Assembly (NCBI GenBank): GCA_964007475.1
Contig: OZ023273.1
Location: forward strand, 102,670,485 to 102,734,484
DNA from: Hybos culiciformis
Lineage: Eukaryota; Arthropoda; Insecta; Diptera; Hybotidae
Direction of reading: 5' to 3'
DNA: 64,000 bases
Below, one piece after another: positions 22,756 through 32,934 of the stretch. Positions within the stretch are counted from its first letter, which is position 1. Every line of letters begins with the position of its first letter. The notes beneath the pieces are model-generated. The model was given only the letters and a program-made list of their open reading frames with translations, was not told where the DNA came from and searched no databases. The translations under genes were made by a program, and so were the position numbers.

Positions 22756-23490
22756 ATTAATTTCACCGGAGCTGCCTATTTAAAAAAAAAAAATTCGTAT
22801 ATTTTGCTTTGGCACGACTTAACCGTAGCTCCCCACCCAAAATTTTTTTTTCAGGTAATATTAATTTCACCGGAGCTACCTATTTAAAACAAAAATTTTT
22901 TTCGTATATTTTGTCCGGCACGACCTAACCGTAGCTTTCCATCCAAAAATTTTTTTTCAGTTAATATTAATTTCACCGGAACTACCTATTTAAAAAAAAA
23001 AAAAATTTCGGATATTTTGCTCCGGCACGACCTAACCGTAGCTCCCCACCCAAAATTTTTCGGCTGGTAATCTTAATTTCACCGCAGCTACCTATTTAAA
23101 AAAAAAAATTTTTTCGTATATTTTGCTCCGGCACGACCTAACCGTAGCTCCCCACCCAAAATTTTTTTTTCAGTTAATATTAATTTCACCGGAGCTACCT
23201 ATTTTGAAAAAAAAAATTTTTTCGTGTATTTTGGTCCGGCACGACCTAACCGTAGCTCCCCACCCAAAAATTTTTTTTCAGGTAATATTAATTTCACCGG
23301 AGCTACCTATTTTGAAAAAAAAAAAAAAATTCTTTATTTTGCTCCGGCACGACCTAACCGTAGCTCCCCACCCAAAATTTTTTTTTCAGGTAATTTTAAT
23401 TTCACCGGAGCTACCTATTTAAAAAAAAAAATTTTCGTATATTTTGCTCCGGCACGACCTAACCGTAGCTTTTTTTACTTGTAATATTGG
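22756..23490 (-). repeat. 106-bp-type tandem units, copy 2, proximal block
   Basis: About seven units of TTTCACCGGAGCTACC ... GCTCCGGCACGACCTAACCG, ending at the TTGTAATATTGGGCCC junction shared with copy 1 in reverse. Protein-like open frames here repeat with the unit and are not genes. Confidence 0.85.
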
Positions 23491-23501
23491 GCCCTATATA
23501 T

Positions 23502-24399
23502 CAGGGATGCCAACTGGGGTGTTTTACCCTGGAGTTTCCAGTTTTTCAACTAAAACTCCAGTCTCCAGGTTTTTTAAAATTTTACCAGTTTTTTTCAAAA
23601 TTAATAATTTTAAAGTAAAAAAGAAATTCCCATAAGCCATTCACCAGTAGATGTAATTTTACTTTGTTATTCATTTAGCTATAGTATCATTTGTTCCAAA
23701 ACAAAGTTATTAATACCTTTAAGAAATAATTGATCTCATTAATTAACTAATTTTTTTCTAATTTCAATAATTGTATTTATTTTATATTACTTTTTATAAA
23801 GTTTTATTCTAATCTGAATTATTTTTGTATATGCGGTTTATTTTATGTTTCGTTTGTTTATGTTAATAATAATTGTGCTTCACCCTTAAAAAATTTAAGA
23901 ATTTCAAATTTTGAATTTCAAATTCTTAATGTATTTTGTTGTGTAAAATTAAAATTTTTTTTTGTTTTTGTGAATCTGAAATACACGCTCTGGCTGAGGC
24001 GTGTATTTGAAATTCACACAACAAAAAAAATTTTTGAAATTCAAGTTCTGTCATTCTAATTGATTTTCCTTGTACAATAATTTTTTGTTCATAATTTTTG
24101 CCCCGATGTAATAAAATCCTCTAAAGAAAATCCTACTCTGGCAGCTTTCTCATTTGAATATTTGAAATTTATGAAAAAAAGTGAAAAAAAGTAATGTATT
24201 TTGTTAGTATGATTTAATGTCGTGTGAAACTTTTTTTTGACATTAAATCACACTAACAAAATACATTAGGAATTTGAAATTCAGAATTTGAAATTCTTAA
24301 ATTTTTTTAAGGGTGAAGCACAAATGTAATTTATAAATTTATTATTTTTTCTATTTTTCAACTCTCCAGTTTTTCCTCGGTCAAGAGTTGGCAACCCTG
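23502..24399. mobile_element. hAT-like element nested in copy 2
   Basis: Termini CAGGGATGCCAACT (23502) and AGTTGGCAACCCTG (24399... with GAG before AGTTGG in reverse) form the inverted ends of a hAT-type element. Flanks are GGGCCCTATATAT and ATATATACATAT. Copy 1 (about 1983-2003) gives the uninterrupted site in reverse, so the insertion is visible, with a 6-bp ATATAT overlap (8 bp if one TA repeat changed). No transposase domain was read. A hairpin-ended element (23872-24325) is nested inside. Confidence 0.75.
23872..24325. mobile_element. Hairpin-ended element nested in the hAT
   Basis: Left arm TTGTGCTTCACCCTTAAAAA and right arm TTTTTAAGGGTGAAGCACAA are inverted over about 70 bp, including AATTTCAAATTCTTAATG facing its complement. 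Inside lie smaller palindromes: ATACACGC/GCGTGTAT (about 23982-24008) and GACATTAAATCA/TGATTTAATGTC (about 24207-24245). Related blocks occur at 3720-3840 and 90-117. No clear target duplication. Confidence 0.6.
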
Positions 24400-24430
24400 A
24401 TATATACATATATTTGCAATTACAAATTTT

Positions 24431-24500
24431 GTCATTGGGAATCGAACCAGGCACCTTCAGAATTACAGTCTGATGTTCTAGCCACTAAGCCATATTGTCC
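24431..24500 (-). other. tRNA-like module of copy 2
   Basis: Minus-strand equivalent of 1892-1963: B box GGTTCGATTCC, A-box-like TGGCTTAGTGG, and anticodon stem TCAGA/TCTGA around CTGTAAT with GTA at the anticodon position. The stem pairing is kept in both copies although one loop base differs. Confidence 0.6.
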
Positions 24501-24657
24501 ATATGATTTTGCTTCTAAAATATAATACAAAAATAAGTATTCTTATTCTAATTTTTCTGAGAAGAATGATGACGATTCTGAGAAAAATTCTATATGAAAA
24601 TGGATTTTTACCCTCTACCAAAAATCATCAAACGCCGCTAAAGAAGTATAAACTTCA

Positions 24658-25450
24658 AAAAGTGTTAAAAAATTTGGACCGCAAATTCAAAATGGTTTAA
24701 TGAAATTTCTAAGGACGTACTTTTTTAATATATATTTTTTATTTGAAATGAAAAGTCTATATGGAAAAGGAATAATTTCATTCATCATAACAATATCATT
24801 TCAATTATGAAATAAATTCATATTATCTCGCCACAAGCATTATTTTTCAGATTTTCATCAACATATTGTTTTTATTATGTTTTATTGAAATGTTAAAACT
24901 TATTTCGTCATTTATTATATTGTTTTCATAATACTAAAATTCAAATATAATCTTTATAATGGACTTGAATGGTCTTTCTTTTATTGAAAAAGAAAATTTA
25001 CCCATTCATTATTTTCTGTTATAAAAGCTTTTGTGGAAATTTTCAATGGTTAGTTATTATGTTTCATAAAACATAAAAAAAAAAACTTCAATATTATTAT
25101 TATATTGTTAATAATGTAAAGAAAATTTTTCTATAATTTTGATTATTATTTATGTTTTTTTTTTGTAGAATCATAAAATTATTTTTGTATATTATAAACA
25201 TGAGTGTGTGAAAAGCACTGGGCTCTTCTTGGAATTTAAATAATGTAAAAATAAAGGTTTTACATTAACAGTCTGGCTTCTGAATTAACAATATCGAGAA
25301 ATACATAATTCATATTCATTATTAAATTCATAATTAAATACAGAAATAATACACAATTTCTTTTATTTTACTGTATAAAGGACTACATATTCAATTTATA
25401 ATGTTCTTCGACCTGTTACTTTGACTATTAAAATATTAAAATAACGCAGC
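24658..25450. other. AT-rich DNA, nothing recognised
   Basis: No exon or repeat border seen. Confidence 0.5.
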
Positions 25451-25689
25451 ACACTGGGACTGGGCTCGAGCCTAGGGCGGCAAAATTTAATGGGCGTCAA
25501 AATTAAAAAAAAAAATTTTCGGACTTTAAAATAGTATAAAACTTTTTAGAATCGGTTAAGGCTAAGAGCTCAAAATCTTCTCAAACTAATTTTTATGTCA
25601 TGTTGAAGTTAAATGTATTTTTTTGATGTGTTTTTTCCGATATTTTTTTAATAGTGCCTAGAGGCGGCAAATGTGTAAATCCGCCCCTG
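25451..25689 (-). mobile_element. hAT-like relic, inverted copy of the 11085 family
   Basis: The right border TGTAAATCCGCCCCTG (ends 25689) is the reverse complement of the 11085 terminus. CTAGAGGCGGCAAATG and AGGGCGGCAAAATTTAATGG at either side match GCCGCC-containing parts of the other copy. The left end (CACTGGGACTGGGC) is degraded. Confidence 0.55.
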
Positions 25690-28186
25690 GATAAAAGAAA
25701 TAAAAATTAAATTAAATTCAATTAAATTATGTTTTTTTTATTTATAATTTAAATAAATTAAATGTTAAATGTATATCTATTTATTATTTGTATTTATATT
25801 ATTTTTAGAATACTCACTACAGCAGCTATAAAATGTTCATTTCATTAATCAAACTTCAATAAATATAAATTAAATTCAAATGAAGTAAATAAAATATTAT
25901 CTGGTAAATGTTTTGTAAAACAAATTAATTTAAAATGTGGAATTTAGATATACATATATAAATATATATCAATATTGTTTTTAGATTAGTCTAAAACAAT
26001 TTGCGTTAAAAACGTACATAAAAAAAATAAGAGTAATATTTACTAGAATGTGCGAACTCGTAACAATATCTTTTGCGACAGAATTGTTTGTTTACAACCA
26101 TGCAATTCATATACTTTTCAGAACGCATATTAGTCAATATAATAACAAAAGACTTGAACTATGTATATAATATACTTCCCACGAGCTAAATTAATTTTAA
26201 AGTGTTAAATCGTCTATACCAAAATTACAATTTCTAATAATTTTCTTTCATTATAATAAGAATTCTTAATAGCCAAAGTTATTTGATCGTTAAAATGTAA
26301 ATGTAGCCTTTTTTCAGCTGACTTTCTGCACAATTGGTTTATAAAAAAACATACAAATATTTTTCTTTCCGACATTGTTAACATATTTCTTTTTGCTGTA
26401 AAAAGTTTAATTGAAACTTAAATCTGATGAATATTTACAGGAAATGCAGACACATTCCAAAAATGTTTTCATTATGAAAACGCTAAAAAAGCATTTTCCT
26501 TTTATTTTTTTTTTATATTTGAATAAAAGAAAAACAAACATAAAATTTTCACTTTTAAAGAGTTTTAGCCAGACATAAATATCTTTTTTGTTTTAAGAAT
26601 ATAATCTTTGTTGAAAGCTTACTTGCAAAACTATTTGCGTTGAAGAAATGTCCATATAATTTGTGATTTGAAAGTAAATGAATGAGTTTCCGTGGTTCAA
26701 TGAAATTTATTAGAACGTGCAAAATCGAATCTCATCACATCAAGAAATATCAGAAAAACAAAGTTTTGTTAAAAAAAATTATTTTGAATTTAAAGTTAAA
26801 TATTAAAATATCTCCTAAAAGCAAAAATTTGAATTTTCACGAGAAAAAATAGCAAACATAAGCGTTTATGAATTAACGTCTTGACCAGAGAAAATAAAAC
26901 TCGATTTTTAATTATTTTGACCAAAAATTGTAAATTTTAAGGACTACGTTTTAAATACATCTAAACTTCTAAACTAGGTTCTGGAACTAAAACTTTATTT
27001 GTACCTTACCTACAGAAAAACTATAACAAACTAGTTTTGAAAGTTAGACATATTGTTAAAAACTTATATATTTTGAAAGGAAAAATTCCTAACATATTTT
27101 CTACAAAAACAAACATCAAATAGCTCTTAAAGACACAATGTTAAAAGTTAAAAAAAATTGGTTCAAAAAAAAATCTATGTAAGTTAAAATTTTATAAACA
27201 TAGACAAATACTTAGATTGGTGAATTATGATAGCGACAGAATTATTTTATTACAAAATAAATCTAAGAAATCAGGAAACAGATTTTATCTTGAAACATTC
27301 ACTTACATAAAAATAAAAATAAAAATGACAATCATTAATATAAAAATGATTAAAGTTTAAGACTTCAGATTTTTAATTTTAGTGAACTACTGGTATTTAA
27401 ATTTTTTGAAATCTGAGTCTGACGTCTGAGAGTTTAGATATTATGTTCTTTTTATGTTAGCATGATCTTTTCCGGACCAATAATGAAATGAGTAATTTTA
27501 ATAAACTACTTCTTCTGTACATAATTGTAATTCATTGAGAGAAAATATTTAGGAAATTTAATTTTTGGCTACAAATTTGTTTTATTATGAGTTTTCGGGT
27601 AATTGAGAAGATTAAATCTATTTGACTATGCACTAATTTTTTTTTTAACAAATTAGTTGTTTCTGTCATGTTTTTTTTTATTTTTGAGTCCGAAATTCAG
27701 GTTTTTATTCACATCGGAGTATTTTTTCAAAATAAAAACAAATTTATTTTAAATATTCCGACTGGATAAAAATTTTTTTTAGGAATAAAAATTAAAACAT
27801 TGATAAATGAATAGTATATCTTTTTTTTTTGTTTATTTACATGATTAAAATATATCGTCGTAATTGTGAACGTCCAACAAAATATCCAATTTTTTATATA
27901 AATTAAAAATCTTAATCGATTAAAAAAGTTATATATAGAATGGATGATTTCTTTAGGCTAGCATTCCTAATTATATTTTGAGCACAATTTTTAACTATAC
28001 GGCATTATAAGAAATCTGTATAATTATCCCTTATTATTAAGATCTACTCATTTATTACAGCCGAAAATAATAGAGAAATACAGAGATTATTTCGTATAAC
28101 TTTGATGACCCGGTTGACACTTGTTAAATTCAAAATTTATTTCAGCTGAAAATAATATAAAAATAAAGAAATTATTTTTAAGGTAA
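25690..28186. other. AT-rich DNA, nothing recognised
   Basis: No exon, RNA gene or transposon border could be supported on either strand. Confidence 0.5.
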
Positions 28187-28194
28187 TGTCTCCC

Positions 28195-28925
28195 TAGGGT
28201 TGCCAAATGGTCTCTTTAAAAGAGAACATGATCTCTTTTTTAGCTTCACTCTTTTTTTCTCTTTTTTGTTTTTCAAATAGTCTCTTTTGGTCTCTTTTTT
28301 AGACTAAAATTGTTTTCAAGATATTTTAATTGTTTTCGACAAATTGTCAGATTTGAAGTTTTTTTATTAGAAACTAATGAATGACAAACTTTGAAAAAGC
28401 TACCATCTAGCTTAAAATCGCTTCAATTCTTCAAACAATGCTCTAGTTCTGTATTTATAAAAATGGCTCAATTTTTTTTTGCGATTCCTGGGCAAAACGC
28501 AAACGTTGAGCGAGTGTTTTCTATGATAGAAGCTTAGTGGACCAAAGAGAGAAATAGACTTCCTCCTGTAAAAGGAATAATGGCAGTAGTATATAACTTG
28601 AAGAATATCTCGTGTGAATATTTTTACTGCCTAATAAAAAAATGAAATACAATGTATAATTTCTATGAAATTTTGCAATAAATAATTAAAATTTGAAAGT
28701 TTTTTAAAACTTTTTGAATAAAGCTTTGTACAGGTGAAAATGAATAACTTCATTTTTTATGTGCTTCACTGAAATATTTATATTAATGTATAAAAAAATG
28801 TATAAATACTAAATTATATTTCTTGGTCTCTTTTTGATCTCTTTTTTTTTCACCCGAATGTTCTCTTTTTTCCAGATTTTTTTAAAAATGTACTCTTTTT
28901 TTACTTGACTCATTTGGCAACCCTA
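28195..28925 (+). mobile_element. hAT element with perfect 8-bp target duplication
   Basis: Ends TAGGGTTGCCAAATG (28195) and CATTTGGCAACCCTA (28925) form inverted repeats, flanked by TGTCTCCC at 28187-28194 and 28926-28933. Subterminal TCTCTTTT/AAAAGAGA-rich tracts lie on both sides. It carries a short transposase C-terminal remnant (28463-28620). Internally deleted, non-autonomous. Confidence 0.9.
28463..28620 (+). pseudogene. hAT transposase C-terminal remnant
   Basis: From an ATG at 28463 the frame reads through AIPGQNANVERVFSMIEA, then an in-frame TAG (about 28535), then WTKERNRLP and YNLKN further on. The motif N..VER.FS is the hallmark of the hAT C-terminal dimerisation domain. One stop interrupts it and the catalytic N-terminal portion is missing, so it is a fossil. 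Its position between hAT-type ends with an 8-bp duplication agrees with the domain call. Confidence 0.75.
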
Positions 28926-28933
28926 TGTCTCCC

Positions 28934-31218
28934 TAGTTAAATTTTATATTTTTTCCATTAATTTGTATAATAAAAAAAAAATAGAAATTGCAAAAGGCCA
29001 ATTAGTTTCAAAATCAAATAGGGATACAATTTGTTTCTAAAATAACATTATACTATATTCTGAAAGATTTATATATTTATTACTGCGCTAAAATGTAGTT
29101 ATTTATAATGTTTGTAATAAAAACTTAAAGAGGAAGTATCACAATCATAATTCTTAAAAAGAAAAAATATTTTAAAGATATATAGATCCATGTGTATGTT
29201 TTTTGTTTAATATGTAATATAAAATATACCAAGGAATGCTACATTGATTTGTAATTACATTTGCAATAAATATCGTATTCATCGTTTTATCAAATTATGT
29301 TATCTAGAATAAAATTTAAAAAATAAATCTGCTTTGGCTTTAAAAAAGCCCGAAATTGTTATCGGAAACAAACAGCTGTGTGCGATAAAAAACGTGTGTA
29401 AAAAACGAAAATTTGATATAATGTTATAAAATACAACATGGAACTAAAAATGTTCACTTAATTGTAATGACAACGACACGAGATTATTTGATATTATTGA
29501 TATCAACACAGTATGTAGAATAAAAATCATAATCCTCTTTATAATCATATTTAATCGTAGTATGAATTTTTGATGAATGATAAATTCAATATCCGGACGG
29601 AAAGTAAGCAATTAATATTTCACAGGAAAAAAAATTCTTAAAATTTAAAAAAATTGGTTAAATAAATAATCTCGACTGTATACTCTATAAAATTTATTAT
29701 GTATTTATATTAATTGTTAAAAATTAAAAAAAAATATAAATCAGAAGTTGGTTAAGGATTTTATTTTGAGTACATAATAAAAATTGTATAAACTGCTAAA
29801 GCAGTGTTTGTTTGGGTTTTTTTTTGTGCTCGGCTCGAAAATTTTTAAGAATGAAATCGGTTTTTTAAATTTTTGTAATTATTTTCTATTTTTATATTTT
29901 TATATTGGCATAGGATTTTATTTATAGTAGGCATAGTTAATTTGTGTAAAAATGTCTAAAAGTTATTGTGCCCACATTGTCCAATCGCCTAACCATTGAT
30001 CCTAAATTTCTACCAGAACAGATTTTCTATTTTATTAACACATATTACAGTTCCTTGATAAAAAAAACAGTGTACATATTATGAAAATAATTCCAGAATT
30101 ACTACTTTAATTTGTTTGCGAAAATAAAAAATCATAACAATAAATCTTTGAATTATTTCTTTTATAAAAATATGCAAAATAAAATGTGCAGTCAAAACTA
30201 AAAAATTCATTTTACATATTTATATACAAAAATACTGTAATAACCAAATATGGCGCTATAAAATATGGTGATTATGCTTAAAAATTCATGAAAATATTTT
30301 GTTTAAATATCACCTGACTTTCTTGTGTTGTATGGTAGTATGTACTTATAGTGTAAAAAATACACTTTAATTCCAAACTAATGCAAAATAAACATAACTT
30401 AAATAAATATAGTATTTGAAAATATTTTTCCACAATTTATTTTTATTTTGTAACAAAATCCTTTAATATATTGAAAATTTCAAATGAATACTGCCAAAAG
30501 AATAAAAATTTAGGTATACATTAAGGTTTGGTTTACTTGCTGGCGAACCAATTTTTGGTGAATGATGGTATTTTCTTACTGATGTTTTGTGTGCTAACTA
30601 TTGCCGCATTGACTGGCGTTTTAATGTACATTAATTTATGTCACTTTCACTATACATAGGTGTACTAAAAGTTTTTTCCATTTTTTAGATATTAGTGAAG
30701 CATATCGAAGTATAATATGATTAGAAGATTAAGTAGGAACGAAAGTTTAAGAACTTTAGAAACAAGTTAGCATAATGTCTTTCATATAACATTATGTCCT
30801 TTATGCAACCTTAATTCGAGAAATTGAAATTATTTATGCAAACATTTATTTGACATAATTTAAAACATATTACGATTTACACCATAAGATTTATTTTTTA
30901 TTGTCATGAAAAAGGATATTTTTTTGCAAGGAATGAAAATAAAACGCGACAACATTCCTTAAATTTTTTTCTCTATAGTGGTCGAATAAAATATGCTTGT
31001 TGCAAAAAAATAAAAAAATAAATTTACCAAATTTAAAAATTTAAAAATTCATAAAACATAAAACAAAAGGAATAATATCAATTTTTTTAAGCTTAACAGG
31101 CTTATTTCATGCGAATGAAGAAATAGTTATTTATTTTATTCTAAACTTTTTGTATATTTTTAGAATACACTACTCACGATAGTACGTGATTATTTTTTAT
31201 TAACAAAAATATGGAATT
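28934..31218. other. AT-rich DNA with one unexplained GC-raised island
   Basis: No recognised gene. The interval is uniformly AT-rich except for about 105 bases at 30532-30640, listed separately. Confidence 0.5.
30532..30640. other. GC-raised island, possible exon or transposon end
   Basis: The plus strand has an open stretch between stops encoding a hydrophobic segment (including FLLMFCVLTIAALTGVLMYI), preceded by AG at TTAAG. The minus strand is also open (from ATG near 30640, including TPVNAAIVSTQNISKK). TTAAGGTTTGGTTTAC could instead be the end of a DNA transposon inserting at TTAA. None of the three readings can be settled here. Confidence 0.25.
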
Positions 31219-31231
31219 GTTATTAATTGAG
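31219..31231 (+). repeat. LINE target-site duplication, left
   Basis: GTTATTAATTGAG, identical to 36781-36793 immediately after the LINE poly-A tail. It fixes the 5' end of the LINE at 31232. Confidence 0.9.
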
Positions 31232-31455
31232 GGAGTTTCTCTTAATAAGTCAAACAGTACAGATCAATTACGGAAATTTAATTTTTGCAAAATTTTGCTC
31301 TTTTTTTTCATAATAGCAAAAAAAAAAAAAAAAACAATCAAATCAAATATAAATATAAAACAAAAAAAAATCATTTAATAAGGTATTGTCTTAATAATTA
31401 AGCCGCAGTATTGTAAATTTATTAAACTGATTTAAAATAACCATGTGCAGGCCTC

Positions 31456-32934
31456 ATGGCAAGCACGAATAAGCCAGTAAATAATGATTTGTATGAATCA
31501 GCTTTAGAGGCGTTTAAAACCAAAATGACTAATAATAGCAAACAAAAGTCATATAAGAAATCCGTATTATCGGAAAAAAATGAACTCAAAAACCTCAAAA
31601 AGTGCAATGAGGACCTAAAGAGTGAGATAATACTACTCAAAAAACAATTGGCTACATTGATCAGCCAAAAAGTAAGAAATCTGGATATATCAAATCATGA
31701 ATTGCCGCAAAGTGAACCAATTTATGAAACAAGAATCGAAGAAGAATCCACACCCTATGAGGAAACAGACACTAACTCAAACGAACCTAGTGATGGTTTC
31801 ATTGAAATTTTGTCAAAAAAAAATAAAAAAAAGAAACGCATGTTACAACTAATGTCAAATAATAAAACAAAAGACATACCAGAAACCAACGATGATGATA
31901 TGGAAACTGATAGTAACAATAACAATAACCATAACTATTCTAATGCTAATACTAAATCTAAAAAATTACCACCAATTAACATTCAATGCGACGATATAAA
32001 TTTAATTAAAAATGCAATAAAAACCGATTTACAGATTGATTCTTTTTTCATAAAAAGCGTTTCGAACAATAAACACACCATTTACACTCAACATTTAACA
32101 GACTACAAAAAAATCATTAATTCTCTGCAAGAAACTGAAACAGAATTCTATACTTTCACTCCAAAAGAGGAAAAAAAAATAAATATCATCCTTAAAGGAT
32201 TAATAGGTTCACAAAATCCTGACGAAATTAAAATATTATTAGAAAAACTTAACCTTGACAGTGTATGTATAGATAAGGTAACACGACTTACAACTAAAAA
32301 ATCAATTCAAAATAATAAAGTACTACCAATCTACATAATTAATTTAACCAAAGACAGCGACATAAATAACCTTCTAAACATCAAACATCTCGATCATCAA
32401 ATTATTAAATGGGAAAAATTAAGAAAAAATAATATCGTACAATGCACGAGATGCCAAAGGTTTATGCACTCGGCTGCTAATTGCAAGATGACACCAAGAT
32501 GTGTTAAATGCGGAGAAAGTCACGAAGCCAGCGAATGCAATATTCCAAAAAATAGCCCGCCTGAAAACCTGTTTTGCTTATTGTGCAACACTAATGGGCA
32601 CCCAGCATCATATCGGAGATGTCCTAAATACCAAGAAAAAATTAAACTACATAATGCAACAAAAGATTATCGAAACCAAAAAATAGATATAAAAATTGAT
32701 GAGTATAATAATTACATTAATAAAAAAATAAGTTATGCTAGCCACTTTAAAAACCAAAACATAAATAATAATATTAATGACACAAATAATTCTTTAATAT
32801 TATTAGAATTAAAAAACACTATAGATATATTTGTCAATCAAGTTAGGGAAATAAAAAGTTCAATATCTTTACAGGAAACAAAATTAAATTTCGTATTCAA
32901 TAAACTGGGACTTAACTATGGATGCTCACAATAA
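31456..32934 (+). CDS. LINE ORF1, gag-like zinc-knuckle protein
   Basis: Intact 492-residue nucleic-acid-binding protein expected to package the LINE RNA. The N-terminal third is charged with a probable coiled coil (about residues 30-75), followed by acidic and Asn-rich linkers. Residues about 225-325 resemble the PRE_C2HC region of Jockey-type gag proteins (FYTFTPKEEK near 228). Three CCHC-type knuckles follow: about 330-343 (C-x2-C-x4-H-x4-C), 349-361 (C-x2-C-x3-H-x4-C) and 374-389 (C-x2-C-x4-H-x6-C). A C-terminal segment of about 100 residues may be coiled. The ATG at 31456 follows an out-of-frame upstream ATG at 31443. Its stop overlaps the ORF2 start by 17 bases in another frame, as in other Jockey-like elements. 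Confidence 0.9.
   Translation: MASTNKPVNNDLYESALEAFKTKMTNNSKQKSYKKSVLSEKNELKNLKKCNEDLKSEIILLKKQLATLISQKVRNLDISNHELPQSEPIYETRIEEESTPYEETDTNSNEPSDGFIEILSKKNKKKKRMLQLMSNNKTKDIPETNDDDMETDSNNNNNHNYSNANTKSKKLPPINIQCDDINLIKNAIKTDLQIDSFFIKSVSNNKHTIYTQHLTDYKKIINSLQETETEFYTFTPKEEKKINIILKGLIGSQNPDEIKILLEKLNLDSVCIDKVTRLTTKKSIQNNKVLPIYIINLTKDSDINNLLNIKHLDHQIIKWEKLRKNNIVQCTRCQRFMHSAANCKMTPRCVKCGESHEASECNIPKNSPPENLFCLLCNTNGHPASYRRCPKYQEKIKLHNATKDYRNQKIDIKIDEYNNYINKKISYASHFKNQNINNNINDTNNSLILLELKNTIDIFVNQVREIKSSISLQETKLNFVFNKLGLNYGCSQ

Larger units (their letters stand above)
19153..24657 (-). mobile_element. Modular Helentron/HINE-like repeat, copy 2, host of five insertions
   Basis: On the minus strand it starts at the palindrome 24643-24656, then the tRNA-like module (24431-24500), the GGGCCC junction (about 23488), tandem units of about 105 bp, the second palindrome (about 19306-19319) and the 3' arm ending in ACACACGAAGCAG (19153 on the plus strand). 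The order matches copy 1. It is split by a hAT element (23502-24399, itself holding a hairpin element), a GGGGGG-ended element (20060-22755, itself holding a Helitron) and a MITE (19596-20030). About 10 tandem units remain. Confidence 0.75.

Noticed and set aside
23123..23484. Open frames of 86-99 residues rich in HDLTVAPHP
   Set aside because: Translations of the 106-bp unit array.
31422..31640. Minus-strand open frame overlapping LINE ORF1
   Set aside because: Shadow of the intact ORF1 on the plus strand.
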